Assembly (NCBI GenBank): GCA_021397835.1 | Contig: JAJFZO010000263.1 | Coordinates: 1-64,000, forward strand | Direction of reading: 5' to 3' | Origin: Moringa oleifera | Taxonomy: Eukaryota; Streptophyta; Magnoliopsida; Brassicales; Moringaceae | DNA: 64,000 nt | Part shown: positions 39,481 through 53,400 of the stretch, in pieces | Layout of the letters: every line of letters starts with the position of its first letter | Numbering within the stretch: position 1 is the stretch's first letter | Translations under genes and position numbers: made by a program | Notes under the pieces: generated by a model | The model's input: only the letters and a program-made list of their open reading frames with translations | Told to the model about the DNA's origin: nothing | Databases searched by the model: none

Positions 39481-39686
39481 ACAATTTCGCAACTGGGCAT
39501 TACGGCCAGTAAGCTGGGGAAGCTGTGCCTCTGCCTGGCCCATGGTGCATGCTGGCAGCCCTCATGGTCCATCAAATCTAGGGGCCACGGCCAAGGCCAG
39601 CTTGCCCGTGAAATCAACGCCCATAGCATGTGCCGAGCCTCACAGCGTGCACGCAACTGGCTCGCATGGGGCGCCCCTGGCAAGGC
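39481..39686. other. Degenerate edge of the 182-bp array
   Basis: GC content rises sharply from about 39515. Words from the 182-bp repeat appear (CTGGCCCATG, CATGCTGGCAGCC) but not in full register until about 39687. It is best read as decayed first monomers of the array. No gene is seen. Confidence 0.55.
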
Positions 39687-42600
39687 TGGCGCCGTGCCTG
39701 CTGGCGACTGCTGTGGCACCCCTGGCTCGCACGCTGGGCAGTCAGTCGAGGGGCAGGGACAAGGGGACTAGCTCGCGATTGGCGCCCGCAGCCTGGCTGG
39801 CGCGCCCACCGTTGCCGCACGCTGGGCTAGCAGCCCATGCCATGCCTACTGGGGGCTGCCTGGGCGTGCCACCCGTGCCTATGGTCTGTGCGAAGCGGCT
39901 TCCCTGGCTCACTCGCTCGGCACTACGTCGAGGGACAGGGATGTGAGGGCTGGCTCGCGATGGGCACCCGTGGCCTCGCTGGCGCGCCCACCGCTGCCAC
40001 ACACTGGGCGAGTAGCCCATGCCGTGCCTGCTGGGGGCTGCCTGCGCGTGCCACCCATGCCCAGGGTCCATGCGACATGGCTCCCCTGGCTCGCTCGTTG
40101 GGCACTTAGTCGTGGGACAGGGACGAGGGAGCTGGCTCGCGACGGGCGACCGTGGCCTGGCTGGCGCGCCCACCACTGCTGCATGATGGGAACTTGGCCC
40201 ATGCCGTGCATACTGGGGGCTGCCTGGGCATGCCTCTCGTGCCCAGGGTCTGTGCGATGTGGCTCCCCTGGCTCGCTCGCTGGGCACTTAGTCGAGGGAC
40301 AGGGATGAGGGAGCTGGCTCGCGATGGGCGCATGTGCCCTGGCTGGCGCGCCCACCTCTACCGCATGCTGGGCACTTGGCCCTTGCCATGCCTGCTGGGG
40401 GCTGCCTGGGCATGCCTTCTGTGCCCAGGGTCCAGGTGACGCGGCTCCCTGGGCTCGCTCGCTGGGCACTTAGTCGAGGGACAGGGACGAGGGGGCTGGC
40501 TCGCGATGGGCGCCCATGGCCTGGCTGGCGCGCCCACCGCTGCCGCACGCAGGGCAGTTGGCCCATGCTGTGCATACTGGCTGGGCTGCATGGGCATGCC
40601 TCCCGTGCGCAGGGTCCATGCGACGCGGCTCCCCTGGCTCGCTCGCTGGGCACTTAGTCGAGGGACAGGGACGAGGGGGCTGGCTCCCGATGGGTGCCTG
40701 TGGCCTGGTTGGCGCGCCCACCGCTGCCGCACGCTGGGCACTTGGCCCATGCCTCCCATGCCCAGGGCTCGTGCAACGTGGCTCTCCTGGCTCACTCGCT
40801 GGGCACTAATTCGAGGGACAGGGACGAGGTGGCTGGCTCGCGATGGGCGGCCGTGGCCTGGCTGCCGTGTGCTGGGCACTTCGCCCATGCCGTACATACT
40901 TGCCTGGCTGCATGGGCATGCCTCCCATGCCCAGAGTCCATGCGACGCGGCTCCCCAGGCTCGCTCGCTGGGAACTTAGTCGAGGGACAGGGACGAGGGG
41001 GCTGGCTCGCGATGGGCGCCTGTGACCTGGCTGGCGCGCCCACCTGTGCCGCTCGCTGGGCACTTGGCCCATGCCGTGCATACTGGGGGCTGCCTTGGCA
41101 TGCCTTCCATGCCCCGAGTCCGTAAGACGCGGCTCCCCAGGCTCTCTCGCTGGGCACTTAGTCGAGGGACAGGGACGAGGGGGCTGGGTCGCGATGGGCG
41201 CCTGTGGCCTGGCTGGCGCGCTCACCTCTGCCGCACGCTGGGCACTTGGCCCATTCCATGCCTGCTGGGGCCAGCCAGGGCATGCCTCCCTTGCCAAGGG
41301 TCCATGCGACGCGGCTCTCCTGGCTCACTCGCTGGGCACTAAGTCGTGGGACAGGGACGAGGTGGCTGGCTCGCGATGGGCGCCCGTGCCCTGGCTGGCT
41401 CGCCCACTGCTGCTGCACGCTGGGCACTTGGCCCATGCCGTGCATACTGGCCTGGCTGCATGGGCGTGCCTCCCATCCCCAGGGTCCGTGCGACGCGGCT
41501 CCACAGGCTCTCTCGCTGGGCACTTAGTTGAGGGACAGGGACGAGGGGGCTGGCTGGCGATGGGCGCCCGTGGCCTGGCTGGCGCGCCCACCGATGCCGC
41601 ACGCTGGGCACATGGCCCATGCCATGCCTGCTGGAGGCTGCCTGGGCATGCCTCCCATGCCCAGGGTCCATGCAACGTGGCTCCCCGGGCTCGCTCGCTG
41701 GGCACTTAGTCGAGGGACAGGGACGAGGGGGCTGGCTCGCGATGGGCAGCCGTCGCCTGGCTGGCGCGCCTACCTCTACAGAAAGCTGGGCACTTGGCCC
41801 ATGCCGTGCCTGCTAGGGGCTGCTGGGGCATGCCAGGGCAAGCCTCCCGTGCCCAGGGTCCTTGTGATGCGGCTCCACTGTCTCGCTCGCTGGGCACTTA
41901 GTCGAGGGACAGGGATGAGGGGGCTGGGTCGCGATAGGCGCCTGTGGCCTGGCTGGCACACCCACCTGTGCCGCTCGCTGGGCACTTGGCTCATGCCGTG
42001 CCTGCTGGGGGCTTCCTGGGCATGGCTCCCATTCCCAGGGTCCATGCAACGCGGCTCCCCTGGCTCGCTCGCTGGGCACTAAGTCGAGGGACAGGGACAA
42101 GGTGGCTGGCTCGCGATTGGCGCCAGTGGCCCGGCTGGTGAGCCCACCGCTGCCGCACGCTGGGCCCTTGGCCCATGCCTTTCCTGCTGGGGACTGCATG
42201 GGCATGCCACCCGTGCCCAGGATCCGTGTGACGCGGCTCCCCTGGCTGGCTCACTGGGCACTTAGTCAAGGGACAAGGACGAGGGGGCTGCCTCACGATG
42301 GGCGCCTGTGGCCTGGCTGGCGCGCCCACCTGTGACTCTCGCTGAGCACTTGGCTCATGCCGTGCCTGCTGGGGGCTGCCTGGGCATGCTTCTCATGCCC
42401 AGGGTCCATGCAACGTGGCTCCCCTGGCTCGCTCACTGGGCACTAAGTCGAGGGACAGGGACAAGGTGGCTGGCTCGCGATTGGCGCCCGTGGCCTGGCT
42501 GGCGCGCCCACCGCTGCCGCACGGTGGGCGCTTGGCCCATGCCGTGCCTGCTGGGGGCTGTATAGGGATGCCTCCCGTGCCCAGGGTCCGTGTGACGCGG

Positions 42601-45600
42601 CTCCCGTGGCTAGCTGGCTGGGCACTTAGTTGAGGGACGAGGGGGCTGGCTCGCGATGGGCGCCAGTGGCCTGGCTGGCGCGCCCACCTGTGCTGCAGGC
42701 TGGGCACTTGGCCCAAGCCGTGCCTGCTGGTGGCTGCTTGGGCATGTCTCATGAGCCCAGGGTACATGCGACTCGGCTCCCCTGGCTCGCTCGCTGGGCA
42801 CTAAGTCGAGGGACAGGGACGAGGGGGCTGGCTCGCGATTGGCTCCCGTGGCCTGGCTGGCGTGCCCACCGCTGCCGCACGATGGGCACTTGGCCCATGC
42901 CGTGCATACAGGGGGCACTCTGGGCATTCCTCCCATTCCCCGGGTTTGAAAGACACGGCTCCCCTGGCTCGCTCCCTGGGCACTTAGTCGAGGGACAGGG
43001 ACGAGGGCGCTGGCACGCGATGGGCGCCCGTGGCCTTGCTGGCGCTCCCACCGCTGCCGCACGCTGGGCACTTGGCCCATGCCGTGCATACTGGCCAGGC
43101 TTCATGAGCATGCCTCCCGTGCCCAGGGTCCATGCGACGTGGCTCTCTTGTCTCGCTCGCTGGGCACTAAGTCGAGGGACAGGGACGAGGTGGCTGGCTC
43201 ACGTTGGGCGCCCGTAGTCTGGCTGGCGCGCCCACCGCTGCCGCATGCTGGGCACTTGGCCCATGCCGTGCATACTAGCCTGGCTGCCTGGGCATGCCTT
43301 CCGTGCCAAGGGTCCTTGCGACGCAGCTCCCCGGGCTTGTTCGCTGGGCACTTAGTTGAGGGACAGGGACGAGGGGGCTGGCTCGCGATGGGCGCCCGTT
43401 GCCTGGCTGGCGCGCCCACCTCTACAGCACGCTGGGAACTTGGCCCATGCTGTGCCTGCTAGGGGCTGCTGGATAATGCCTCCCATGCCAAGGGTGTATG
43501 CGACGTGGCTCCCCTGGCTCGCTCGCTGGGCACTTAGTCAAGGGACAGGGACGAGGGGGCTTGGTCGCGATGGGCGCCTGTGGCCTTGCTGGTGCGCCCA
43601 CCGCTGCCGCACGCTGGGCACTTGGCCCATGCCATACCTTCCGGGAGCTTCCTGGGCATGCCTCCCGTGCCCAGGGTCCATGCGACGCAGCTCTGCTGTC
43701 TCGCTCGCTTGGCACTAAGTTGAGGGACAAGGACGAGGTGGCTGGTTCGCGATGGGCGCCCGTGGCCTGGCTGGCGCGCCCACCTGTGCCTCACGCTGGG
43801 CACTTGGCCCATGCCGTGCATACTGGCCTGGCTGCATGAGCATGCCTCCCGTGCCCAGGGTCCTTGCGACTCGGCTCTCCTGTCTCGCTAGCTGGGCACT
43901 AAATCGAGGGACAGGGACGAGGTGGCTGGCTCGCGATGGGCGCTTGTGGCCTGGCTGGCGCACCCACCTCTACAGCACGCTGGGCACTTGGCCCATGCTT
44001 TGCCTGCTGGGGCCTGCCAGGGCAAACCTCCCGTTCCCAGGGTCTGTGGGCCGTGGCTCCCCTGGCTCTCTCACTGGGCACTTGGTCAAGGGACAGCGAC
44101 AAGGGGGCTGGTTCGCGATGGGCGCTTGTGGCCTGGCTGGCGCGTCCACCGCTGCTGCACGATGGGCACTTGGCCCATGCCATGCCTTCTGTGGGCTTCC
44201 TTGGCATGCCTCCCATGCCCAGAGTCCATGTGACGCAGCTCTGCTGTCTCGCTCGCTGGGCACTAAGTCGAGGGACAAGGACGAGGTGGCTCTCTCGCGA
44301 TGGGCGCCCGTGGCCTGGCTGGCGCGCCCACCTGTGCCGCACACTGGGCACTTGGCCCAAGCCGTATCTGCTGGTGGCATCCTCGGCATGCCTCCCTTGC
44401 CCAGGGTCCATGCAACGCGGCTCCCCTGGCTCGCTCGCTTGGCACTAAGTCGAGGGACAGGGACGAGGGGGCTGGCTTGACATGGGCGCCCATGGCCTGG
44501 CTGGCACACCCACCGCTGCCGCACACTGGGCACTTGGCCCATGCCGTGCATACTGGGGGCTGTCTGGGCATGCCTCCCATGCCCAGGGTCCGTAAGACGC
44601 GGCTCCCCTGGCTCGCTTGCTGGGCACTTAGTCGAGGGACAGGGACAAGGGCGCTGTCTCGTGATGGGCACCTGTGGCCTGGCTGGCGCGCTCACCTCTG
44701 CAGCAAGCTGGGCACTTGGCCCATGTCATTCCTGCTGGAGGCTGCCAGGTCTTTCCTCCCATGACCAGGGTCCATGCGATGTGGCTCCCCGGGCTAGCTC
44801 GCTGTTCACTTAGTCGAGGGACAGGGACGAAGGGGCTGGCACGCGATGGGCACCCGTCACCTGGCTGGCGCGCCTTCCTCTACAGCACGCTAGGCACTTG
44901 GCCCATGCTGTTCCTGCTGGGGGCTTCCAGGGCATGCCTCCCTTGCCCAGGGTCCATGCGACGCGGCTCTTCTGGCACGCTCGCAGGGCACTTAGTCATG
45001 CAACAGGGACGAGGGGGCTGGCTCGCGATGGGCGCTAGTGGCCTGGCTGGTGCGCCCACCGCAGCCGCATGCTGGGCACTTGGCCCATGCTGTGCAAACT
45101 GGGGAATGCCTGGGCATTCCTCCTGTGCCCAGGGTCTGTGCGACATGGCTCCCCTGGCTCGCCCGCTGGGCACTTAGTCGAGGGACAGGGACCAGGGAGC
45201 TGGCTCGCGATGGGCACCTGTGCCCTGGCTGGCGCGCCCACCTCTGTCGCATGCTGGGCACTTGGCCCTTGCCATACCTGCTGGGGGCTGCCTGGGCATG
45301 CCTTCCATGCCCAGGATCCATGTGACGCGGCTCCACAGCCACGCTCGCTGGGCACTTAGTCGATGGACCGGGACGAGGGGTCTGGCTCTCGATGGGCGCC
45401 TGTGGCCTGGCTGGCGCGCCCACCGCTGCGGCATGCTGGGCACTTGACCCATGCCCTGCATACTGGCCTGGCCAAATGGGCATGCCTCCCGTGCCCAGGG
45501 TCAGTGCGACGCGGCTCCCCTGACTCGCTCGCTGGGAACTTAGTTGAGGGGCAGGGACGAGGGGGCTCGCTCGCGATGGGCACCTGAGGCCTGGCTGGCG

Positions 45601-46659
45601 CGCTCACCTGTGCCAAACGCTTGGCACTTGGCCCATGCCGTGCCTGCTGGGGGCTTCCTGGGCATGCCTGCCATTCCCAGGGTCTGTGCGAGGCGGCTCT
45701 CCTGTCTCACTCGCTGGGAACTTAGTCGAGGGACAGGGATGAGGGGGCTCGCTCGTGATGGGCGCCTGTGGCCTGGCTGGCGCGCCCACCTGTGCCGAAC
45801 ACTCGGCACTTGGCCCATGCCGTGCCTGCTGGGGGCTTCCTGGGCATGCTACCGTGCCCAGGGTCCGTGCGACGCGGCACCTCTGTCTCACTCGCTGGGC
45901 ACTAAGTCGAGGGACAGGGACAAGGTGGCTTGCTCGCGATGGGAGCCCGTGGCCTGGCTGGCGCGCCTCCTCTACAGCACGATGGGCACTTGGCCCATGC
46001 CGTACCTGCTGGGGGCTGCATGGGCATGCCTCCCGTGCCCAGGTCCATGCGACGCGGCTCCACTGGCTCGCTCGCTGGGCACTTAGTCGATGGACAAGGA
46101 CGAGGGGGCGGGCTCGCGATGGGCGTCCGTGGCCTGGCTGGCGATCCCACCGCTGACGCACGCTGGGCACTTGGCCCACGCGATGCATACTGGGGGCTAC
46201 CTGGGCATGCCTCCCGTGCCCTGGGTCTGTGCAACGCGGCTCCCCTGGCTCGCTCGCTGGGCACTTAGTCGAGGGACAGGGATGAGGGGGCTGGCTCGCG
46301 ATGGGGTCCTATGGCCTGGCTGGCGCGCCCACCTCTGCCGCACGCTGGGCACTTGGCCCATGCCATACCTGCTGGGGGCTTCCTGGGCATGCCTTCTGTG
46401 CCAAGGGTCCATGCGACGCGGCTCCTCGGGCTCACTCGCTGGGCACTTAGTCGAGGGACAGGGACGAGGGGGCTGGCTCGCGATGGGCGCCTGTTGCCTG
46501 GCCGGCACGCCCACCTCTACAGTATGCTGGGCCCTTGGCCCATGCCGTGCCTGCTGGGGGTACCAGGGCATGCCTCCTGTGCCCCGGGTCTGTGCGACAT
46601 GGCTCCCCTGGCTCGCTCGCAGGGTACTTAGTCGAGGGACAGGGACGAGGGGGCTGGCT

Positions 46660-46960
46660 CGCGATGGACGCCCGTGGCCTGTCTGGCGCATCCACCGTTG
46701 CAGCACGCTGGGCACTTGGTCCATGCCATGCCAGATGGGGGGCTGCTGGGGCATGACCCCCATGCCCAGTGTCCCTGCAACGCGGCTCCCCTTGCTCGAT
46801 AGCTGGGCACATAGTCGTGGGACAGGGACGTGGGGGCTGGCTCGCGATGGGCGCCCACGGCCTTCCTAGCGTGCCCACCGCTGCCAAACGCTGGGTACTT
46901 GGCCCATGCCGTGCCTGCCTGTGGCCTGCCTGGGCTTGCCTCCTGTGCCCAGGGTCCGAA
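46660..46960. repeat. Distinct variant dimer in the 182-bp array (also near 53620-53910 and 56365-56640)
   Basis: A monomer with GGGGGGCTGCTGGGGCATGA and CACATAGTCGTGGGAC is always followed by one with GCGGCCTTCC or CACGGCCTTCC and GTGCCTGCCTGTGG-like text (shortened in the third copy). The pair appears three times in the array, so blocks longer than one monomer have been copied. Confidence 0.75.
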
Positions 46961-47029
46961 AGACACGGATCCCCTGGCTCGCTCCCTGGGCACTTAGTCG
47001 AGGGACAGGGACGAGGGGGCTGGCTCGCG

Positions 47030-50000
47030 ATGGGCGCCTCTCGCCTTGCCGGCCCGCCCACCTCTACAGCACGCTGGGCACTTGGCCCATGGTGTGCCTG
47101 CTTGGGGCTGCCGGGGCATGCTTCCCTTGCCCAGGATCTTTGCAACTTGGCTCCCCTGGCTCGCTCCCTGGGCACTTAGTCGAGGGACAGGGACGAGGGG
47201 GCTGGCTCGCGATGGGCGTCTGTGGCCTGGCTGGCGCTCCCACCGCTGCCGCATGCTAGGTACTTGGCCCATGCCATGCCTTCTGGGGGCTTCCTGGGCA
47301 TGCCTCCTGTTCCCAGTGTCCATGCAACGCGGCTCTGCTGTGTCTCTCGCAGGGCACTAAGTCGAGGGACAAGGACGAGGTGGCTGGCTCGCGATGGGCG
47401 CCCGTGGCCTGCCTGGCGCCTTCACCTCTGCTGCACGCTGGGCACTTGGCCCATGCCATGCCTGCAGGGGGCTTCCAGGGAATGCCTTCAGTGCCCAGGG
47501 ACATGCGACGTGGCTCTCCGGGCTCAATCGCTGGACACTTATTCGAGGGACAGGGACGAGGGGGCTGGCTCGCGATGGGCGCCTGTCCCCGGGCTGGCAC
47601 GCCCACCTCTACAGCACGCTGGGCACTTGGCCCAAGCCGTGCCTGCTGGGGGCGTCCTAGGCATGCCTTCTGTTCCCAGGGTCCATGTGACGCGGCTCCC
47701 CGGGCTCCCTCGCTGGGCACTTAGTCGAGGGACAGGGACGAGGGGGCTGGCTCGCGATGGGCGCCTGTGGCCTGGCTGGCGCGCCCACTGCTGCCACACG
47801 CTGGGCACTTGGCCCATGCCATGCCTTCTGGGGGCTTCCTGGGCATGCCTCGCATGCCCAGGGTCCATGCGATGCAGCTCTGCTGCCTCGCTCGCTGGGC
47901 ACTAAGTCGAGGGATAAGGAAGAGGTGGCTGGCTCGCGATTGGCGCCCGTGGCCTGGCTGGCGCGCTCACCTCTGCTGAATGCCGGGCACTTCGCCCATG
48001 CCATGCCTGCTGGGGGCTACGAGGGCATGCCTTCCGTGCCCAGGGTCCATGTGACCCGGCTCCCCGGGCTAGCTCGCTGGGCACTTAGTCGAGGGACAGG
48101 GACGAGGGGGCTGGCTCGCGATGGGCACCCGTCGCCTGGCTGGCGCGCCCACCTCTACAGCATGCTGGGCACTTGGCCCATGCTGTGCCTGCTGGGGGCT
48201 GCGGGGGATGCCTCCCTTGCCCAGGGTCTGTGCGATGTGGCTCCCCTGGCTCACTCGCTGGGCACTTAGTCGAGGGACAGGGACGAGGGGGCTGGCTCGC
48301 GATGGGCGCCTGTGGCCTGGCTGGCGCGCCCACCGCTGCCGCACGCTGGGCACTTGGCCCATGCTATGCCTTCTGGGGGATTCCTGGGCATGCCTCCCAT
48401 GCCCAGGGTCCATGCGACGCGGCTCTGCTGTCTCGCTCGCTGGGCACTAAGTCGAGGGACAAGGACGAGGTGGCTGGCTCGCGATGGGCGCCTGTGGCCT
48501 GGTTGGCGCGCCCACCGCTGCCGGATGCTGGGCACTTGGCCAATGCCATGCCTGCTGGGGGCTGCCTGGGCATGCCTACGTTGCCCAGGGTCCATGCAAC
48601 ACGGCTTTCCTGTCTTGCTCGCTGGGCACTAAGTCGAGGGACAAGGACGAGGTGGCTGGCTCGCGATGGACGCCCGTGGCCTGCCTGGCGCCTTCACCTC
48701 TGCCGCACGCCGGGCACTTGGCCCATGCCATGCCTGCAGGGGGCTTCCAGGGCATGCCTTCCGTGCCCAGGGACATGCAACGTGGCTCCCCGGGCTCAAT
48801 CGCTGGGCACTTATTCGAGGGACAGGGACGAGGGGGCTGGCTCACGATGGGCGCCCATCCCCTGGCTGGCACGCCCATCTCTACAGCACGCTGGGCACTT
48901 GGCCCAAGCCGTGCCTGCTGGGGGTGTCCTAGGCGTGCCTTCTGTTCCCAGGGTCCATGTGACGCGGCTCCCCGGGCTCCCTCACTGGGCACTTAGTCGA
49001 GGGACAGGGACGAGGGGGCTGGCTCACGATGGGCGCCTGTGGCCTGGCTGGCGCGCCCACCGCTGCCACACGCTGGCCACTTGGCCCATGCCATGCTTTC
49101 TGGGGGCTTCCTGGGCATGCCTCCGGTGCCCAGGCTCCATGCGACGCGGCTCTGCTGTCTCTCTCGCTGGGCACTAAGTCGAGGGACAAGGACGAGGTGG
49201 CTGGCTCGCGATGGGCGCCCGTGGCCTGGCTGGCGTGCCCACCTGTGCCGCACGCTGGGCACTTGGCCCAAGCCGTGCCTGCTGGGGGTGTCCTAGGCAT
49301 GCCTTCTGTTCCCAGGGTCCATGTGACGCGGCTCCCCGGGCTCGCTCGCTGGGCACTTAGTCGAGGGACAGGGACGAGGGGGCTGGTTCGCGATGGGCGC
49401 CTCTCGCCTTGCTGGCCCGCCCACCTCTACAGCACGCTGGGCACTTGGCCCATGGTGTGCCTGCTTGGGGCTGCCGGGGCATGCCTCCCATGCCCAGGAT
49501 CTGTGCAACTTGGCTCCCCTGGCTCACACGCTGGGCACTTAGTCGAGGGACAGGAACGAGGGGGCTGGCTCGCGATGGGCGCCTGTGGCCTGGCTGGCGC
49601 GCCCACCGCTGCCGCACGCTGGGCACTTGGCCCAAGCCAGGCCTGCTGGGGGCAGCCTGGGCATGCCTTCCGTGCCCAGGGTCTATGCGACGCGGCTCCC
49701 CTAGCTCGCTCGCTGGGCACTAAGTCGAGGGACAGGGACGAGGGGGCTGGCTTGCGATGGGCGCCTGTGGCCTCGCTGGCGCGCCCACCGCTGCCGCACT
49801 ATGGGCACTTGGCCAATGCCGTGCATAAAGAGGCAGTCTGGGCATGCCTCCCATGCCCAGGGTCCGAAAGACGCGGATCCCCTGGCTCGCTCCCTGGGCA
49901 CTTAGTCGAGGGACAGGGACGAGGGGGCTGGCTCGCGATGGGCGCCTGTGGCCTGGCTGGCGCTCCCACCGCTGCCGCACGCTGGGCACTTGGCCCATGC

Positions 50001-50450
50001 CATGCCTTCTGGGGGCTTCCTGGGCATGCCTCCTGTTCCCAGTGTCCATGCAACGCGGCTCTGCTGTGTCGCTCGCAGGGCACTAATTCAAGGGACAAGG
50101 ACGAGGTGGCTGGCTCGCGATGGGCGCCCGTGGCCTGCCTGGCGCCTTCACCTCTGCCGCACGCCGGGCACTTGGCCCATGCCATGCCTGCAGGGGGCTT
50201 CCAGGGCATGCCTTCCGTGTCCAGGGACATGCAACGTGGCTCCCCGGGCTCAATCGCTGGGCACTTATTCGAGGGACAGGGACGAGGGGGCTGGCTCACG
50301 ATGGGTGCCCGTCCCCTGGCTGGCACACCCACCTCTACAGCACGCTGGGCACTTGGCCCAAGCCGTGCCTGCTGGGGGTGTCCGAGGCATGCCTTCTGTT
50401 CCCAGGGTCCATGTGACGCGGCTCCCCGGGCTCCCTCGCTGGGCACTTAG
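47030..50450. repeat. Higher-order duplication inside the 182-bp array
   Basis: A block with the variants GCCTGCCTGGCGCCTTCACC and GGGCTCAATCGCTGG occurs near 47394, 48666 and 50120 (offsets 1272 and 1454 bp, about 7 and 8 monomers). The variant CTTGCTGGCCCGCCCACC occurs near 47045 and 49410 (offset about 2365 bp, 13 monomers). These show local multi-monomer copying by unequal exchange. Confidence 0.75.
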
Positions 50451-53400
50451 TCGAGGGACAGGGACGAGGGGGCTGGCTTGCGATGGGCGCCTGTGGCCTG
50501 GCTGGCACTCCCACCTCTGTCACACGCTGGGCACTTGGCCCATGTCATGCCTGCTGGGGGCTGCCTGGGCATGCCTTCTGTGCCCAGGGTCCATGTGACG
50601 CGGCTCCACGGGCTCGCTCGCTGTGCACTTAGTCGAGGGACAGGGACGAGGGGGTGGCTCGCGATTGGCGCCCGTGGCCTGGCTGGCGCGCCCACCGCTG
50701 CCGCACGCTCGGTACTTGGCCCATGCCGTGCATACTGGCCTGGCTGCATGAGCATGCCTCCCATGCCCAGGGTCCGTGCGACGCGGCTCTCCTGTCTCGC
50801 TCGCTGGGCACTAAGTCGAGGGACGGGGACGAGGTGGCTGGCTTGCGTTGGGCGCCTGTGGCCTGGCTGGCGCTCCCACTGCTGCCGCACGCTGGGCACT
50901 TGGCCCATGCCATGCCTTCTGGGGGCTTCCTGGGCATGCCTCCTGTTCCCAGTGTCCATGCAACGCGGCTCTGCTGTGTCGCTCGCAGGGCACTAATTCT
51001 AGGGACAAGGACGAGGTGGCTGGCTCGCGATGGGCGGCCGTGGCCTGGCTGGCGCGCCCACCCCTGCCGCATGCTGGGCACTTGGCCCATGCCTTGCAAA
51101 CTGGCCTGGCTGCCTGGGCATGCCTTCCATGCCCAGGGTCCATGCGACGCGGCTCCCCGGGCTCGCTCACTGGGCACTTATTCGAGGGACAGGGACGAGG
51201 GGGCGGGCTCGCGATGGGCGCCCGTCGCCTGGCTGGTGCACCCGCCTCTAGAGTACGCTGGGCACTTGGCCCATGCCGTGCCTGCTGGGGGCTGCCTGGG
51301 CATGCCTTCCGTGCCGAGGGTCCATGTGACGCGACTCAACGGGCTCGCTCACTGGGCACTTAGTCGAGGGACAGGGACGAGGGGGCTGGCTCGCGATGGG
51401 CGCCCGTGGCCTGGCTGGCGCGCCAACCGCTGCCGCACGCTGGGCACTTGGCCCATGCGGTGCATACTGGCCTGGCTGCAAGAGCATGCCTCCCGTGCCC
51501 AGGGTCCGTGTGACGCGGCTCTCCTGTCTTGCTCGCTGGGCACTTAGTCGAGGGACAGGGACGAGGTGGCTGGCTTGCGTTGGGCGCCCGTGGCCTCGCT
51601 GGCGCGCCCACCGCTGCCGCACGCTGGGCACTTGGCCCATGCCGTGTATAGTGGCCTAGCTACCTGGGCATGCCTTCCGTGCCCAGGGTCCATGCGACGC
51701 GGCTCTCCGGGCTCGCTCGCTGGGTACTTAGTCGAGGGACAGGGACTAGGGCGCTGGCTCGCGATGGGCGCCCGTCGCCTGGCTGGCGCGCCCGCCTCTA
51801 CAGCACGCTGGGCACTTGGCCCATGCCGTGCCTGCTGGGGGCTGCCTAGGCATGCCTTCCATGCCCAGGTTCCATGTGACGTGGCTCAATGGGCTCGCTT
51901 GCTGGGCACTTATTCGAGGGACAGGGACGAGGGGGCTGGCTCGCGATGGGCGCCCGTGGCCTCGCTGGGGCGCCCGTGGCCTCGCTGGCTCGCCCACCGC
52001 TGCCGCAAGCTGGGCACTTGGCCCATGCCGTGCATAGTGACCTGGCTTCATGAGCATTTCTCCCGTTCCCAGGGTCCATGCGACGAGGCTCTCCTGTCTC
52101 ACTTGCTGGGCACTAAATCGAGGGACAGGGACGAGGTGGCTGGCTCGCGATGGGCACCTGTGGCCTGGCTGGCGCGTCCACCGCTGCCGCATGCTGGACA
52201 CTTGGCCCATGCCGTGCATACTGGCCTGGGTGCCTGGGCATGCCTTCCGTGCGAAGGGTCCAAGTGACGCGGCTCTCCGGGCTCGTTCGCTGGGCACTTA
52301 GTTGTGGGACAGGGACGAGGGGGCTGCCTCGCGATGGGCGCCCGTCGTCTGTCTGGCGCGCCCACCTCTACAGCATGCAGGGCACTTGCCCATGCTGTGC
52401 CTGCTGGGGGCTGCCTAGGCATGCCTCCCGTGCCCAGGGTCTGTGCGACGTGGCTCCCCTGGCTCGCTTGCTGGGCACTTAGTCGAGGGACAGGGACGAG
52501 GGGGCTGGCTCGCGATGGGAGCCTGTGGCCTGGCTGGCGCGCCCACCGCTGCTGCACGCTGGGCACTTGGCCCATGCCATGCATACTGGCCTGGCTGCAT
52601 GGGCATGCCTCCCATGCCCAGGGTCCGTGCGACGCGGCTCTTCTGTCTCGCTTGCTGGGCACTAAGTCGAGGGACAGGGACGAGGTGGCTGGCTTGCGTT
52701 GGGCGCCCGTGGCCTGGCTAGTGCACCCACCGCTGCCGCATGCTGGGCACTTGGCCCATGCCGTGAATACTGGCCTGGCTACCTGGGCATGCCTTCCGCG
52801 CCCAGGGTCCATGCGACGCGGCTGCCCGGGCTCGCTCGCTGGGCACTTAGTCGAGGGACAGGGACGAGGGGGCTGGCTCTCGATGGGCGCCCGACGCCTG
52901 GCAGGCGCGCCCGCCTCTACAGCACGCTGGGCACTTGGCCCATGCCGTGCCTGCTGGGGGCAGCCTGGGCATGCCTTCTGTGCCCAGGGTCCATGTGACG
53001 CAGCTCAACGGGCTTGCTCGCTGGAAACTTAGTCGAGGGACAGGGACGAGGGGGCTGGCTCACGATGGGTGCCCGTGGCCTGGCTGGCGCGCCCACCGCT
53101 GCCGCACGCTGGGCACTTGTTCCACGCCATGCATACTGGCCTGTCTGCATGAGCATGCCTCCCGTGCCCAGGGTCCGTGCGATGCGGCTCTCCTGTCTCG
53201 CTTGCTGGGAACTAAATCGAGGGACATGGACGAGGTGGCTGGCTCGCGATGGGCGCCTGTGGCCTGGCTAGCGCGCCCACCTCTACAGCACGCTGGGACC
53301 TTGGCCCATGCTGTGCCTGCTGGGGGCTTCCAGAGCATGCCTCCCGTGCCCAGGGTCTGTGCGACGAGGCTCCCCTGGCTCGCTCGCTGCGCACTTAGTC